Assembly: GCF_000519205.1 (NCBI RefSeq)
Contig: NZ_JAFB01000042.1
Location: 16,903-80,902 of the forward strand
Length of the DNA: 64,000 bases
Source of the DNA: Amycolatopsis taiwanensis DSM 45107
GTDB taxonomy: Bacteria > Actinomycetota > Actinomycetes > Mycobacteriales > Pseudonocardiaceae
Reading direction: 5' to 3'
This document shows, in pieces, positions 43,453 to 52,266 of the stretch. The number at the start of each line of letters is the position of its first letter. Positions within the stretch are counted from its first letter, which is position 1. A program made the position numbers and the translations under genes. Below the pieces are notes generated by a model that made no database searches, was not told where the DNA came from, and saw only the letters and a list, made by a program, of their open reading frames with translations.

Positions 43453-43905
43453 TCATACATTCGCGTGGCTGGTTGCGGCTGGGATGAAACTTACAAACTT
43501 CACGAGGAGACGTTCCTGTTGCCCGTCAGGGCGATAGATGTAGCTGTTGTCCATGCCGGCGGTACACAGCATGATGTGCGCGTACTGGGACAACAAGAGG
43601 TACAGGGCGGGCACGGGCGCCTGGACCAGCTCCTCGACGGGTCACCTTCCAGTCCTACACCCCGATCTTGGGCCAGTCGACCTCGTGTCGCCGCAGCGTC
43701 TGCGTCAGTTCGGAAAACGTCACCACCTGCTGCTCGCCGGCCGGAACCACAGCCTTGACCAGTTCGAAGATGCGCGTACACGGCTCTCGATACCACCCCT
43801 TTCGGAATGAACGAGGGCTCGATCGCGAACGCGCACTCCGCGCGGCCGGACAGCCTGAGACGGCCATGCGGGGCCGAGCTGGGGACGGCTCAATGTTGTT
43901 GACAT
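43453..43905 (-). pseudogene. Frameshifted remnant of a small gene or genes
   Basis: On the reverse strand ATG 43905 has GAAGGGGG upstream and opens MSTTLSRPQLGPAWPSQAV, but that frame decays. A second frame continues as FELVKAVVPAGEQQVVTFSE to a stop, and a third reads LYLLLSQYAHIMLCTAGM and then SYIYRPDGQQERLL. Codon use shifts from one frame to the next as in a gene broken by indels. No family is recognised. Confidence 0.4.
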
Positions 43906-44040
43906 CTGGGTTCCCCCTTCGTGATTGTTCAACTTTGCGGCCCGAGAACGATCACGCTGTTCACCTGGTCGGTCTCTTGGTATTTCGCGACGGTGCCCGG
44001 ACTCTGAGGGCGAAAGTGCCGATCGGAGGGATGCAAACTC

Positions 44041-46155
44041 ATGGGGACGGGCGGGAGATCTACGCGGAACGACCTGTCGGGGGATGTACAGGGCCCGGTG
44101 GTTCAGGCGGGGACCATTGGGAGTGTGGTCATCAACGAGGTGGTGTCTGAGCTTCCTGTGCCGTCGCAGTTGCCGCCGCCACCACGGTCGTTCACCAACA
44201 GGACTCGGGAGTCATCCTTGCTGCGGCAGTGGATTGATGAGGAGCAGACCGGCCCGCCGGTCGTGGTGATCAGCGGAGTCGCCGGGGTTGGTAAGTCGAC
44301 GCTGGCGTTGCGTTTGCTGCATGACCTTCGTGACCGGTTCCCCGGGGGTCAGCTTTATGTGGATCTCGGGGCGTTTGCGCCGGATGGTCCGGTTGAGCCC
44401 GAGAGCGTGCTGGAGTGGTTTCTGTCGGCGCTCGGTGTGCGGGTGGGGAACGTGCCGGTCGGCCTGGCGCACCGGTCCGCGCTTTATCGTTCTGTGACGG
44501 CCGATCGCGCGGTGGCGGTGCTGCTCGACAACGCGTTTTCCGCAGCTCAGGTCCGTCCGCTGTTACCGGCTTCTGCCGGGAGCGCCGTCGCGGTTACCAG
44601 TCGGTTTCGGTTGGCCGGGCTGAGCCTCAACGGCGCCCGGTTTGCCGAGGTGGATCCGCTCTCGGTGGATGATTCGGTGGAGCTGCTAAACAAGATTGCC
44701 GGTTCCGGTCGACTGGGTAGCGAAGAAAGTCAGGCGGAGGAACTCGCCAAACTGTGCGGCGGGATGCCCATCGCGCTGTCGGTGGTCGGCGCTCGGCTGG
44801 CGGCGTATCCGCATCGCTCGGTGTCTCGGGAGCTCGGGGCTCTGCGCAGCGACGCTCGGCTGGCGACCCTGGCGTTGGATGAGTGGTCGGTGGAGGCGAT
44901 ATTCGACTTGTGTTACCAGGAGCTGCCGGCTCAGCAGGCACGGGCCTACAGGATGTGCTCGCTGCATCCCGGTCCGGTTTTCGGCGTCGGAGTCGCTGCC
45001 GCCGCGCTGGGCGGTGTGGCCGAGGACGTAGACGAGATCCTGAGTGCGCTGGTTGATAGAAGCTTGATCAAAGAAGTTGGTGATCGCCGGTTCCGCTATC
45101 ACGACCTCTTGCTGTTGCATGCCCGCCAGCAGGCGGACTGGGAGGAACCGGAGGCTCAACGGCTGGCCGCCCTCAAGCGGATGGTCGAGTGGTACCTCGA
45201 CATGTCGGTGGCCGCTGACCTGGTATTACGTCCCACCCGGCGGCGGGTCGGGCCGCGTTTCCACACGCGGCCTCTGGCCGAATTCGCATCCCATCGGGAG
45301 GCACTGCGGTGGCTGGAAGATGAGCGCCACAACATCTTGCTCGCCGTCCGATCGGCCGACGAGCACGGATGGGACTCGATCACCTGGGAGTTCTGTGAAG
45401 CGCTCTGGGGCTTCTTCCTCCATGCCAGGCACTACGACGACTGGCTGGAGATGCACGCCTTGGGTATACCGGCTGCGCGTCGCGCGGGTCACGCCGCTGC
45501 TGAGGCCCGCCTGGGCGTTCAGCTGGCCTCGGCATTGACGAACCTCCGCCGCTATGACGATGCGATTCGGGAGAGTCACGCGGCGCTTCGACTGGCAGAA
45601 CAGGCGCATGACGAGTTCACCAAGGCGGCCGTGCATTCCGAGCTGGCAGGAGCTCTGCAAGGGAAAGGAGATCTGCAGGGTGCGCTCGCCTGCTTGATGC
45701 AGGCCAAGGAGATCCGTGAGGTGATCGGCACTCAGCGAGCTGTCACCTTGTGCCAACGCCGGATCGGTGAAGTGCTCGCCGAACTCGAACGCTACGACGA
45801 GGCCGCCGTCGCCTTGCGGCAGGCAGCCGATGCCCTGTCGGAGTTGGACCGCGCGCAGTACGCGCGTGCTCTGACCATCCTTGGCTCGGTGTACCTCCGC
45901 TCTGGTCGGGAGTCGGAGGCGGTGCCGCTCTTGACCGAGGCATTGGAGATCGCGGACGAGCTCGGTTCACCTCGTTACCAGGCAGAGGTGCTTGTGGTGC
46001 TGGGAGACGTTGTCTCGCAGGTTGGTGACGTCGACGAGGCACGCGAACACTGGACTGCGGCGCATGGCATCTACTCCAGCAGTGGCGATCCGAAGGCAGC
46101 TGAAATCGCTGAGCGGCTTACGAGAACACCGTTGCCGCGTAGCAGTGATTCGTAG
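44041..46155 (+). CDS. STAND NTPase with NB-ARC and TPR domains
   Basis: This protein has 704 residues from ATG 44041, with GGAGGG 11 bases upstream. A short N-terminal segment (GPVVQAGTIGSVVINEV) is typical of actinobacterial NB-ARC proteins. The P-loop is GVAGVGKST at 79-87, followed by a Walker B-like AVAVLLDNAFSAAQV, a GGMPIALSVVG motif and an LHPGPVF turn (the winged-helix part of NB-ARC). About 10 TPR-like helices then run to the end. There is no DNA-binding or effector domain, so it may work as a sensor or scaffold that recruits another protein. Such STAND proteins are often tied to conflict systems or antibiotic gene control. Confidence 0.88.
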   Translation: MGTGGRSTRNDLSGDVQGPVVQAGTIGSVVINEVVSELPVPSQLPPPPRSFTNRTRESSLLRQWIDEEQTGPPVVVISGVAGVGKSTLALRLLHDLRDRFPGGQLYVDLGAFAPDGPVEPESVLEWFLSALGVRVGNVPVGLAHRSALYRSVTADRAVAVLLDNAFSAAQVRPLLPASAGSAVAVTSRFRLAGLSLNGARFAEVDPLSVDDSVELLNKIAGSGRLGSEESQAEELAKLCGGMPIALSVVGARLAAYPHRSVSRELGALRSDARLATLALDEWSVEAIFDLCYQELPAQQARAYRMCSLHPGPVFGVGVAAAALGGVAEDVDEILSALVDRSLIKEVGDRRFRYHDLLLLHARQQADWEEPEAQRLAALKRMVEWYLDMSVAADLVLRPTRRRVGPRFHTRPLAEFASHREALRWLEDERHNILLAVRSADEHGWDSITWEFCEALWGFFLHARHYDDWLEMHALGIPAARRAGHAAAEARLGVQLASALTNLRRYDDAIRESHAALRLAEQAHDEFTKAAVHSELAGALQGKGDLQGALACLMQAKEIREVIGTQRAVTLCQRRIGEVLAELERYDEAAVALRQAADALSELDRAQYARALTILGSVYLRSGRESEAVPLLTEALEIADELGSPRYQAEVLVVLGDVVSQVGDVDEAREHWTAAHGIYSSSGDPKAAEIAERLTRTPLPRSSDS

Positions 46156-46373
46156 GCCGCGACGGCGACCTGGGTAACGTCGCCTGGCGGGGTGAGTGCC
46201 CGTTGATCGGGTCGGGCGGCCAGAAGTACACCCTGGCCGGTTACCTCTGCTGCGACCAGGACGCAACCAGTCAACTCGGCGAGGGTAACCGCGGCGAGTT
46301 CGGACGCCGCCTCTACGGACGGTGCGCGTGAATAGATCACGACGTCGGCCAGTTGGCATCGGCGCGGCAGCAT
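46071..46373 (-). CDS. Small hypothetical protein at the end of the sugar operon
   Basis: A protein of 100 residues from ATG 46373, with GAGGAGGGA upstream. It overlaps the 3' end of the STAND gene by 85 bases in convergent orientation. The sequence (VVIYSRAPSVEAASELAAVT, GQGVLLAARPDQRALT) suggests a small alpha/beta fold. It is the last gene of the reverse-strand group that includes the dehydrogenase and the transferase. Function unknown. Confidence 0.55.
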   Translation of the reverse strand: MLPRRCQLADVVIYSRAPSVEAASELAAVTLAELTGCVLVAAEVTGQGVLLAARPDQRALTPPGDVTQVAVAAYESLLRGNGVLVSRSAISAAFGSPLLE

Positions 46374-46387
46374 TGTCCCTCCTCGAT

Positions 46388-47587
46388 TCACAGCGTGACC
46401 GGGTTCGGCGATGGCACCGGTCGCAGCCGCGCCTCGCACTCAGGCTCGGCCAAATCGAGTAGGCGATACATGGTCTGTCGAAGAATCGCGGCCGCCTGGC
46501 CAGGACGCGAGGTCACGAGTTTGGCGATGTGTCCATCGTCCGGCTCGGCCCGCCGGAGTTGCGGAAGCAGCGCGCGCTCCACATCAAGCCGAAGCGCCAC
46601 TCGGGCAACGCGGTCAGCGATGCTTCCGACCCGGATGGCCCTCTCCGGGTAGGTCGCCAGCGCGATGGGCTTCCCGATGGCAGCCGCATACTGGGTGGTG
46701 GATCCGTGATCACCGATCACCGCGTCGCTGGCGATCACCGTGGCGCGCCAGCCTTCCTCGGGCGGGATCACGAGCAAGCCGTCCTCGATGCAGTCGGCCA
46801 GCCATGTCGTGACCTGCCATCTGCCGTGCACAGCCCACACGCTGGGATGCAGCACGAGTGCAACCCGGCAATTTCCACGACCAGCCTCCCTCAGCAGTCG
46901 TCGGCACAGGTCGGGATGCTGGCCGAATGCGGACTCCGTAGACCACGTCGAACTGATCGTGAGGAGTTCTTGATGGTCGGCTATGCCAAGAGCGCGGCGG
47001 TAATCGCCCCTCATAGGTGCGCTGGCGACCAAGCGGTCGTAGCAGATGTCGCCGGCGACCACCGCCACCGGTAGTGCCTCTGGACATGAGTTTCGCAGCA
47101 CGTGCACCTCGTGGTCGTGGGTCAATGCCAACGCCGCCGGTATGAGACGTCCCCTGTGAGTTAGCGTTTCTCGGGCGAGTCCAGAATGCGGTAGCCCGGC
47201 CGGTCCGGCGCTCCGGCTGTATTTCCGGGACATCAGACTGCTGGCGCCGTGTGGTACGACGAGGATCCGACCGCGGATCCGGTCGAGTTCGGCGTAGCTG
47301 GCGGCGAGCACCAGATCGAATTCGTGGTTGACGGCCTGGTGCCACGGAATCACCAAGCCGCCGCTTGAGGTCGCGAACTCGGTTGTACCGTGCCAAGACT
47401 CGTGTTCATCGGGAACGGTGTACAAGGTCTGGATCCTGTGGTCGCTCTGGAACAGGGACAGCAGATCCCTCAACCGGGTCCCAGCGGCGATCGTGGGGAT
47501 TACCACCAGTACCGTGCGACAACCTGCCCGCGTCACACGTCGTTCGGAATCAAGCCCGATCGGTCCACGAATCCACCGGTCAAGCAT
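46388..47587 (-). CDS. GT-B-like transferase (CDP-glycerol glycerophosphotransferase type)
   Basis: This protein has 399 residues. It overlaps the dehydrogenase stop by eight bases. A two-domain GT-B layout is visible: the N-terminal part contains VLVVIPTIAAGTRLRDLL and RILVVPHGASSL, and the C-terminal part has AVIGDHGSTTQYAAAIGKPI, the GDxSs-like motif of CDP-glycerol glycerophosphotransferases, with a histidine in HPSVWAVHGR. It probably transfers a glycerol-phosphate or a sugar made by the neighbouring dehydrogenase to a cell-wall glycopolymer; the donor is inferred. Confidence 0.75.
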   Translation of the reverse strand: MLDRWIRGPIGLDSERRVTRAGCRTVLVVIPTIAAGTRLRDLLSLFQSDHRIQTLYTVPDEHESWHGTTEFATSSGGLVIPWHQAVNHEFDLVLAASYAELDRIRGRILVVPHGASSLMSRKYSRSAGPAGLPHSGLARETLTHRGRLIPAALALTHDHEVHVLRNSCPEALPVAVVAGDICYDRLVASAPMRGDYRRALGIADHQELLTISSTWSTESAFGQHPDLCRRLLREAGRGNCRVALVLHPSVWAVHGRWQVTTWLADCIEDGLLVIPPEEGWRATVIASDAVIGDHGSTTQYAAAIGKPIALATYPERAIRVGSIADRVARVALRLDVERALLPQLRRAEPDDGHIAKLVTSRPGQAAAILRQTMYRLLDLAEPECEARLRPVPSPNPVTL

Positions 47588-48749
47588 CGTGGGTCCGCAC
47601 AGCGCAGGGGAATCCGCTGGAGCAGTCGATAACCGATGCTCCGAAACCGCTGATGTCCATCTTGAGATGTCTCGTCACCAGTAAAACGACGTCGGCGACG
47701 CCCGGCGCAACGGGCGTGCTCCGCAACACGGTGCCATCGCGCAACCGCAGTTGTGGCACGTAGGGATCGTGATACGCGACCTCGGTCTGTGCCTTGAGTT
47801 CTTCCAGGAGTCGCACAGCAGCCGACCTCCGTACGTCGGCTACGTCGGGCTTGTAGGTCACGCCAGCAACGACGACTCGGCGTCCACGAAGAGAAAGCTG
47901 TCCCATGATGTTCCTCGGGATCGCGTTGTTCACTGCAATCGCAGCCTCCACCGATTCGGCAAGACAGCCGTGTCGACCTGCTGCTTCCGCAAAAAACTCG
48001 GCGCATACCGGAACGCAATCACCCCCGGCACCCGGACCGGGCTCGTGTCGGAGGAATCCGTATGGTTTCGTGGCGGCAGCAGCCAGCACCTCCGCTACCG
48101 CCACACCGAACCCCCGGCACACGGCGGCCAGTTCGTTCACCAGGGATATGTTGACCAGGCGAAACGTGTTCTCGAAGACCTTCGTCAGCTCCGCGGCACG
48201 AATAGAACTGACGGGTACCATCTGTTCCCCGAGGTCACCAAGAAACCGCATTCCCGCCGACAGACACTCTGCCGTCGCCCCGGCAATGACCCGCGGAACG
48301 CCTATACTCCGATCCCGGCCGGGGTCGAGTCGAACTGGAGAATGGACAACGTTAACTCGGGCTTTCGTGTGCTGCCTGAGTCGTGGAATGACGACCTCAT
48401 CAATGAACCCTGGCGGACAGGTACTCTGTATGATCACAAGATCACCGTGACGTAGAGAGCCGGCCACGACGTCCACCGCGCCCACGAGATCTCTACTCGG
48501 TACGCAGAGCATATGCACTCCCGCTTGAGGCGGGGAATCAGCCTGGACTTTTAACGATCCTGTCAACAGACCCGCGAGTTCGGCGTCCGAGACAGCGGCT
48601 AGCCCGCAACCCGGCGTACCTGCGATAATCTCAGCGACTCGCACCGACGAGCTGTCCAGTCCAACGACATTGCGCCCGCCACGCGCCGCAGCAACCGCCA
48701 TGGTCAGGCCGGTGTACCCCAGCCCGACGACTACGACATCAGTGACCAT
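47580..48749 (-). CDS. Nucleotide-sugar (UDP-glucose/UDP-ManNAc type) dehydrogenase
   Basis: An oxidoreductase of 389 residues. The N-terminal Rossmann domain has VVGLGYTGL. The family lysine lies in AAELTKVFENTFRLVN (K190) and the catalytic cysteine in GPGAGGDCVPV (C245). VHSPVRLDPG replaces the usual SPERxxPG. The His before the Cys is Asp, and the Asp after PV is Cys, so the active site differs a little from UDP-N-acetylmannosamine dehydrogenase. It oxidises an NDP-hexose to the uronate in two NAD steps. The GntR regulator's stop overlaps its start. It most likely makes the acidic sugar used by the neighbouring transferase. Confidence 0.87.
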   Translation of the reverse strand: MVTDVVVVGLGYTGLTMAVAAARGGRNVVGLDSSSVRVAEIIAGTPGCGLAAVSDAELAGLLTGSLKVQADSPPQAGVHMLCVPSRDLVGAVDVVAGSLRHGDLVIIQSTCPPGFIDEVVIPRLRQHTKARVNVVHSPVRLDPGRDRSIGVPRVIAGATAECLSAGMRFLGDLGEQMVPVSSIRAAELTKVFENTFRLVNISLVNELAAVCRGFGVAVAEVLAAAATKPYGFLRHEPGPGAGGDCVPVCAEFFAEAAGRHGCLAESVEAAIAVNNAIPRNIMGQLSLRGRRVVVAGVTYKPDVADVRRSAAVRLLEELKAQTEVAYHDPYVPQLRLRDGTVLRSTPVAPGVADVVLLVTRHLKMDISGFGASVIDCSSGFPCAVRTHDA

Positions 48750-49119
48750 CGTGAATCTCCTTGGCCGCCCCAGCGTCCCCCGACTGGACCCGACCGCAAG
48801 ACGATGTACTCGTTCCGAGATCGTCGCGAATCGCCCTCGAGGTTCCTTCTGTTTCCTCGGCAGCTGCGGCCTGTGGGGCCACTACAAACGTCCCTTTACA
48901 CGGAAGTGTGACGACAAGACCGCGCTTTCTCAGAATATCAGTGGCTCGACGTGTGGTGCCGAGAGATACACCATATTGGCGCGCGAGATCCACTTCTGCG
49001 GGCAATACCTGGTTTGGGGCAAGCTCTCCGGAGGCGATTCGATGTGCGATGTGGTCCACCATCTCCTGGTAGAGATAACGTATCGCGTTACGGTCAAGAT
49101 GGTAATTCATGAGTGACAC
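48739..49119 (-). CDS. GntR-family regulator without effector domain
   Basis: A protein of 126 residues. GTG 49119 with GGAGGAGAA six bases upstream is preferred to the ATG at 49110. It carries a winged helix (YQEMVDHIAHRIASGELA, LPAEVDLARQYGVSLGTTRR, RGLVVTLPCKGTFVV) and then only 40 polar residues, so there is no FCD or UTRA ligand domain, as in YtrA-like short GntR proteins. It starts the dehydrogenase operon and probably represses it. Confidence 0.85.
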   Translation of the reverse strand: MSLMNYHLDRNAIRYLYQEMVDHIAHRIASGELAPNQVLPAEVDLARQYGVSLGTTRRATDILRKRGLVVTLPCKGTFVVAPQAAAAEETEGTSRAIRDDLGTSTSSCGRVQSGDAGAAKEIHDGH

Positions 49120-49189
49120 TACTTCTCCTCCTTCAAAATGTCGTTTATCGTCACTCGTGGATGGACGTTCGTTGCGTTCCACACCGTGG

Positions 49190-49528
49190 CTAGGATTGGT
49201 ACGGGCTCCGATGGTTCTTCGAGCCCCGCAGAGGCACAGTGCCTCGTCCAGATGTGGCTGCTGACCGGCTGACTTGTCTATTGGGCAGAACAGCCGTTGG
49301 CCGGTCGTCCCGGACGGCTCCTCGGTCCGGGTCAGCCCGCGGCCAGCGCACTCGTGGTTCGGTTTGTCGTTGTTCGCGCTCAATCCGAGCAGCAATGGCT
49401 GCCACTGACCGTTCGCTCCTAGCCCGGGCCTCCAACCGCAGCCGTCGCCTTATGCGCAGGAAGAGGCCCAACAGGTACATAACAGGCGACGCAAGGGTCA
49501 AGGCCTCGAACCAGGCCAGCGCGCTCAT
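49190..49528 (-). CDS. Small single-pass membrane protein
   Basis: A protein of 112 residues whose ATG overlaps the stop of the resolvase-like gene by four bases (49525-49528). One membrane helix (ALAWFEALTLASPVMYLLGLF) is followed by a charged, likely coiled-coil segment (RRLRLEARARSERSVAAIAA, IEREQRQ) and a basic tail. The overlap is the main support. Function unknown. Confidence 0.5.
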   Translation of the reverse strand: MSALAWFEALTLASPVMYLLGLFLRIRRRLRLEARARSERSVAAIAARIEREQRQTEPRVRWPRADPDRGAVRDDRPTAVLPNRQVSRSAATSGRGTVPLRGSKNHRSPYQS

Positions 49529-49893
49529 GCCAGCGAAGTGGTGCTGGTTCCTTCTGTCGGCAACGTGCTGTCCCGGAGGAGCAGCACTGCTCCCGTGCGC
49601 CGGACAGCCAAGGCCAGTCGCTTGGCCACTGACTTTGACTGCGACAGATGGCTCCAGTCGATCACCACGACACCTGCGCTGTCCGGCAATTCCAGCGCGT
49701 CCAGTAGGCCGGTGAAGCCCGGCCGTCGCAAGGAGTAAGAGCTGATCCCGACATCCCGGAACACGGTGCTCAAGTAACGGCCCTGGTCGACGCACCAGGA
49801 GACCAGTGCCTCGTAGGCGGCCTCGACCGCGGTGCCGTGGTCCTCTTCAGAGTGGAGGTAGCCGTAGTACACGGCTCGTTCGCGGTCGGGCAT
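49525..49893 (-). CDS. Resolvase-like N-terminal domain protein lacking the catalytic serine
   Basis: A protein of 122 residues from ATG 49893. It resembles the catalytic domain of serine resolvases: VYYGYLHSEED replaces the YxRVS start, ending in FTGLLDALELPDSAGVVVID and LALAVRRTGAVLLLRD. The YxRxS nucleophile is missing and there is no DNA-binding domain, so it cannot recombine DNA by itself. Inactive resolvase-like proteins occur in many actinobacteria, with unknown roles. Its ATG follows the stop of the small Cys protein by one base. Confidence 0.65.
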   Translation of the reverse strand: MPDRERAVYYGYLHSEEDHGTAVEAAYEALVSWCVDQGRYLSTVFRDVGISSYSLRRPGFTGLLDALELPDSAGVVVIDWSHLSQSKSVAKRLALAVRRTGAVLLLRDSTLPTEGTSTTSLA

Positions 49894-49894
49894 G

Positions 49895-50134
49895 TCAGAA
49901 CCCGTCCCGCAGCCGACAAGCCAGCCGTACCTGCTCACAAGGCCATGTCATGCCGCAACTCGCGCACCGGGTGCTGTCTGGCTGGACAGCGTGCAGGTGG
50001 AGGTACAGGACGATCAGGCTGTAGAGCTGCGCTGGTTCTGGCACGCGGACGGGGCGCGTCTGGTGGAGGCTGTTCATGCGGCGCCGCCCGCAGGTTGACA
50101 CCTGGGTGTGGCGCTCGCCCATTCGTGTGGTCAT
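49895..50134 (-). CDS. Small CxxC protein at operon head
   Basis: A protein of 79 residues from ATG 50134, with GAGAGGAGC upstream. The C-terminal motif CASCGMTWPCEQVRLACRL (CxxC...C...C) is a recurring pattern in short actinobacterial proteins and may bind zinc. Its stop is one base from the next start. It opens a three-gene operon with the resolvase-like protein and the small membrane protein. Function unknown. Confidence 0.6.
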   Translation of the reverse strand: MTTRMGERHTQVSTCGRRRMNSLHQTRPVRVPEPAQLYSLIVLYLHLHAVQPDSTRCASCGMTWPCEQVRLACRLRDGF

Positions 50135-50419
50135 GGATAGCCGCTCCTCTCGGTTGTAGTGGAGCGACACCCGGTCTCGAGGACTGGTCGGCCATGGCGG
50201 CGATGGCGCGGGAGCCTGCCTGTGGCCGGGGAGGCGGGAAGTCGCCCGCGACCGGGTGCCTGGCAGAAAGCCTCGCTCCTGACGTCACGGCCAACTATCA
50301 CGATCCTCGGCTAGAAGATATGCGTCGGACGCATACACACGGCCCGTTTCGCCGCGTAGGTTGATTACACTGTTTGTAGAACCGCGTTACTCACGGTAAG
50401 GGTCGGTTACGATATGGGG

Positions 50420-51883
50420 ATGCGTCAGTCCGCGCGCTACTGCCGCTGCGGGACGCGGCTTGCCCAGGATCACCGTGACCCGATTTGTGCCGCCTGTCTG
50501 GAACAGCGACGGAATGCCCTGGTGAACGCCCCCGAGGTGCCGCCCGAGTTCTGGCGGACCGACCAGATGCGCGACGCGCTCAATGCTTGGCATATGGGCC
50601 TGGTCATCCAGGCATACCGCTACCACCCTTGGCACGGCCGACCCTTACCGCAAGGCGTGGTTGCCGGATGGTGCGGGCTCACCCAGACGCAGCTCAGCCG
50701 GCTGGAGAACGGCTCCGCCCCGCATGACCTCACGAAGCTCATGCAGTGGGCTCGTGTCCTCCGTATACCGGCCGAGCTGCTGTGGTTCAAGCTCCCGGGT
50801 ACGTCCGTTCTCGCCATCAGCGCAGATGCGGGACTTCGTGAAGATGATTGGCAGGACGACGTGAACCGACGTGAAGTCTTGCGGCTGCTGAGCCTGGCGG
50901 GCAGCCTGCTCGCCGTTCCGGCCGCTGCCCAGCTGGATCTCGAGCGTTTGGCCGCCGCTGCACAGAGACCGGCTCGGTTGGATGTGGCTACCGTCGACGA
51001 GTACGACCGCGTGAACGCCCAACTTTGGCGGACGTTCTCGTCATCGAAATCCAAGCGGCTGACCCTTCCGATGGTGCGCAGGCAGCTCGATGTGCTGGCG
51101 CAGGCGCTGCAAGCCCCACAGGTCCCGACCATTCGCCAGCGGCTGTGCGTGCTGGCGGCTGACCTGTTCCAGCTCTGCGGTGAAATCTTCTTCGACAGCA
51201 ACCAGTACACCGACGCGGCGCAGTGCTACTCCTTGGCGGCGAATGCCGGCAAGGAGGCCGAAGCCTTCGACCTCTGGGCCTGTGCCATGACTCGGCACGC
51301 CTTCCTCGGGGTGTACGAACGGCAGTTCGCCAAGGCAGTGCCGCTCCTTGACGGCGCGGCCGCGCTGGCGAAGCATGGCGACTCCAGCCTGGCCACCCGG
51401 CATTGGGTCGCTGCCGTCCAGGCGCAGACGTACGCCGGGGTGGGCGACATAGCTGCCTGTGAGCGAGCGTTGGATGAGGCTGAGCGGGTCACCCAGCTCA
51501 GCGGACAGGTACACACCAGCGGCTGGCTGCGCTTCGAGGGTTCGCGGCTGGCCGAGGAACGCGGTCGCTGTTACGTCGAGTTGCGGCGACCCGAGCTGGC
51601 CGAAGTCGCCCTTACTGACGCGTTGAGCCAAGACATCTCCGTCCGCCGCCGGGGGAGCTTGCTGGCTGATCTCGCGCTGGTCGGTATACAGCGCCGCGAC
51701 CCTGATGAGCTCATCATGTACGGCAACGCGGCCCTCGACGCTGTCCGACAGACCGGTTCGGCCGGCTACGTCGGTCGCAGGCTGCATAGCCTCCGGCCGC
51801 AACTCAAGCCGTTCCTCGCGGACAGTCATGTTCGACACCTTGACCAGCAGATAGGCCAGCTCGAGACCGTCTCGGTTGCCTAG
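50420..51883 (+). CDS. XRE-family regulator with TPR-like C-terminal domain
   Basis: This protein has 487 residues from ATG 50420 (ATG 50414 adds two). No Shine-Dalgarno sequence is present. TACGAT at 50408-50413 may be the -10 box, which would put the transcript start at or next to ATG 50420, that is, a leaderless message. The N-terminal part has a CRCGTRLAQDHRD and CAACLEQ zinc-knuckle-like set. A helix-turn-helix follows (VVAGWCGLTQTQLSRLENGS), then some 330 residues of TPR-like helices with FSSSKSKRLTLPMVRRQ in the linker. It is of the type that governs secondary metabolism or phage-like elements in actinomycetes. Confidence 0.85.
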   Translation: MRQSARYCRCGTRLAQDHRDPICAACLEQRRNALVNAPEVPPEFWRTDQMRDALNAWHMGLVIQAYRYHPWHGRPLPQGVVAGWCGLTQTQLSRLENGSAPHDLTKLMQWARVLRIPAELLWFKLPGTSVLAISADAGLREDDWQDDVNRREVLRLLSLAGSLLAVPAAAQLDLERLAAAAQRPARLDVATVDEYDRVNAQLWRTFSSSKSKRLTLPMVRRQLDVLAQALQAPQVPTIRQRLCVLAADLFQLCGEIFFDSNQYTDAAQCYSLAANAGKEAEAFDLWACAMTRHAFLGVYERQFAKAVPLLDGAAALAKHGDSSLATRHWVAAVQAQTYAGVGDIAACERALDEAERVTQLSGQVHTSGWLRFEGSRLAEERGRCYVELRRPELAEVALTDALSQDISVRRRGSLLADLALVGIQRRDPDELIMYGNAALDAVRQTGSAGYVGRRLHSLRPQLKPFLADSHVRHLDQQIGQLETVSVA

Positions 51884-51900
51884 CCCCGAAGGAGCACGCG

Positions 51901-52266
51901 TTGTCCGAGGAACCCGGCCGCATCTTCCGTGAAGCCTGGATTGCTGGTGTCAAGCAGCACTACCCCGGCGAACCCAAAGGCAGCTACGTCACGCCGTGGG
52001 CGGACACACCGGAGTGGGAGCGGGCCAGTGCTGCGGCGGTGTATGAGCAGGTGCGGCAATTCGTGGAGTTGTCGGATGGCATGACCGCCAAGCTGACGCG
52101 GACGCAGAAGAGCCGCTTTGTAGCCGTGTGCTGGATTGCCCAGATTTACAAGCATATTCCAGACCCGAAGCCCGGGTATGTGGCGGACTGGGACGAGCTG
52201 CCAGACTGGCAGAAGGAAACGGATGCCGACATTTTCGAGACGATCGAGCAAGCGATTCGCGTGTAG
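51901..52266 (+). CDS. Hypothetical protein following the XRE regulator
   Basis: A protein of 121 residues. TTG 51901 is preceded by AAGGAG nine bases upstream, and the gene lies 17 bases after the regulator, so they form one operon. It is rich in Trp, Tyr and acidic residues (EAWIAGVKQHYPGEPKG, DWDELPDWQKET), soluble and probably helical. The family is unknown; genes in this position are commonly XRE partners in actinobacteria. Confidence 0.65.
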   Translation: MSEEPGRIFREAWIAGVKQHYPGEPKGSYVTPWADTPEWERASAAAVYEQVRQFVELSDGMTAKLTRTQKSRFVAVCWIAQIYKHIPDPKPGYVADWDELPDWQKETDADIFETIEQAIRV

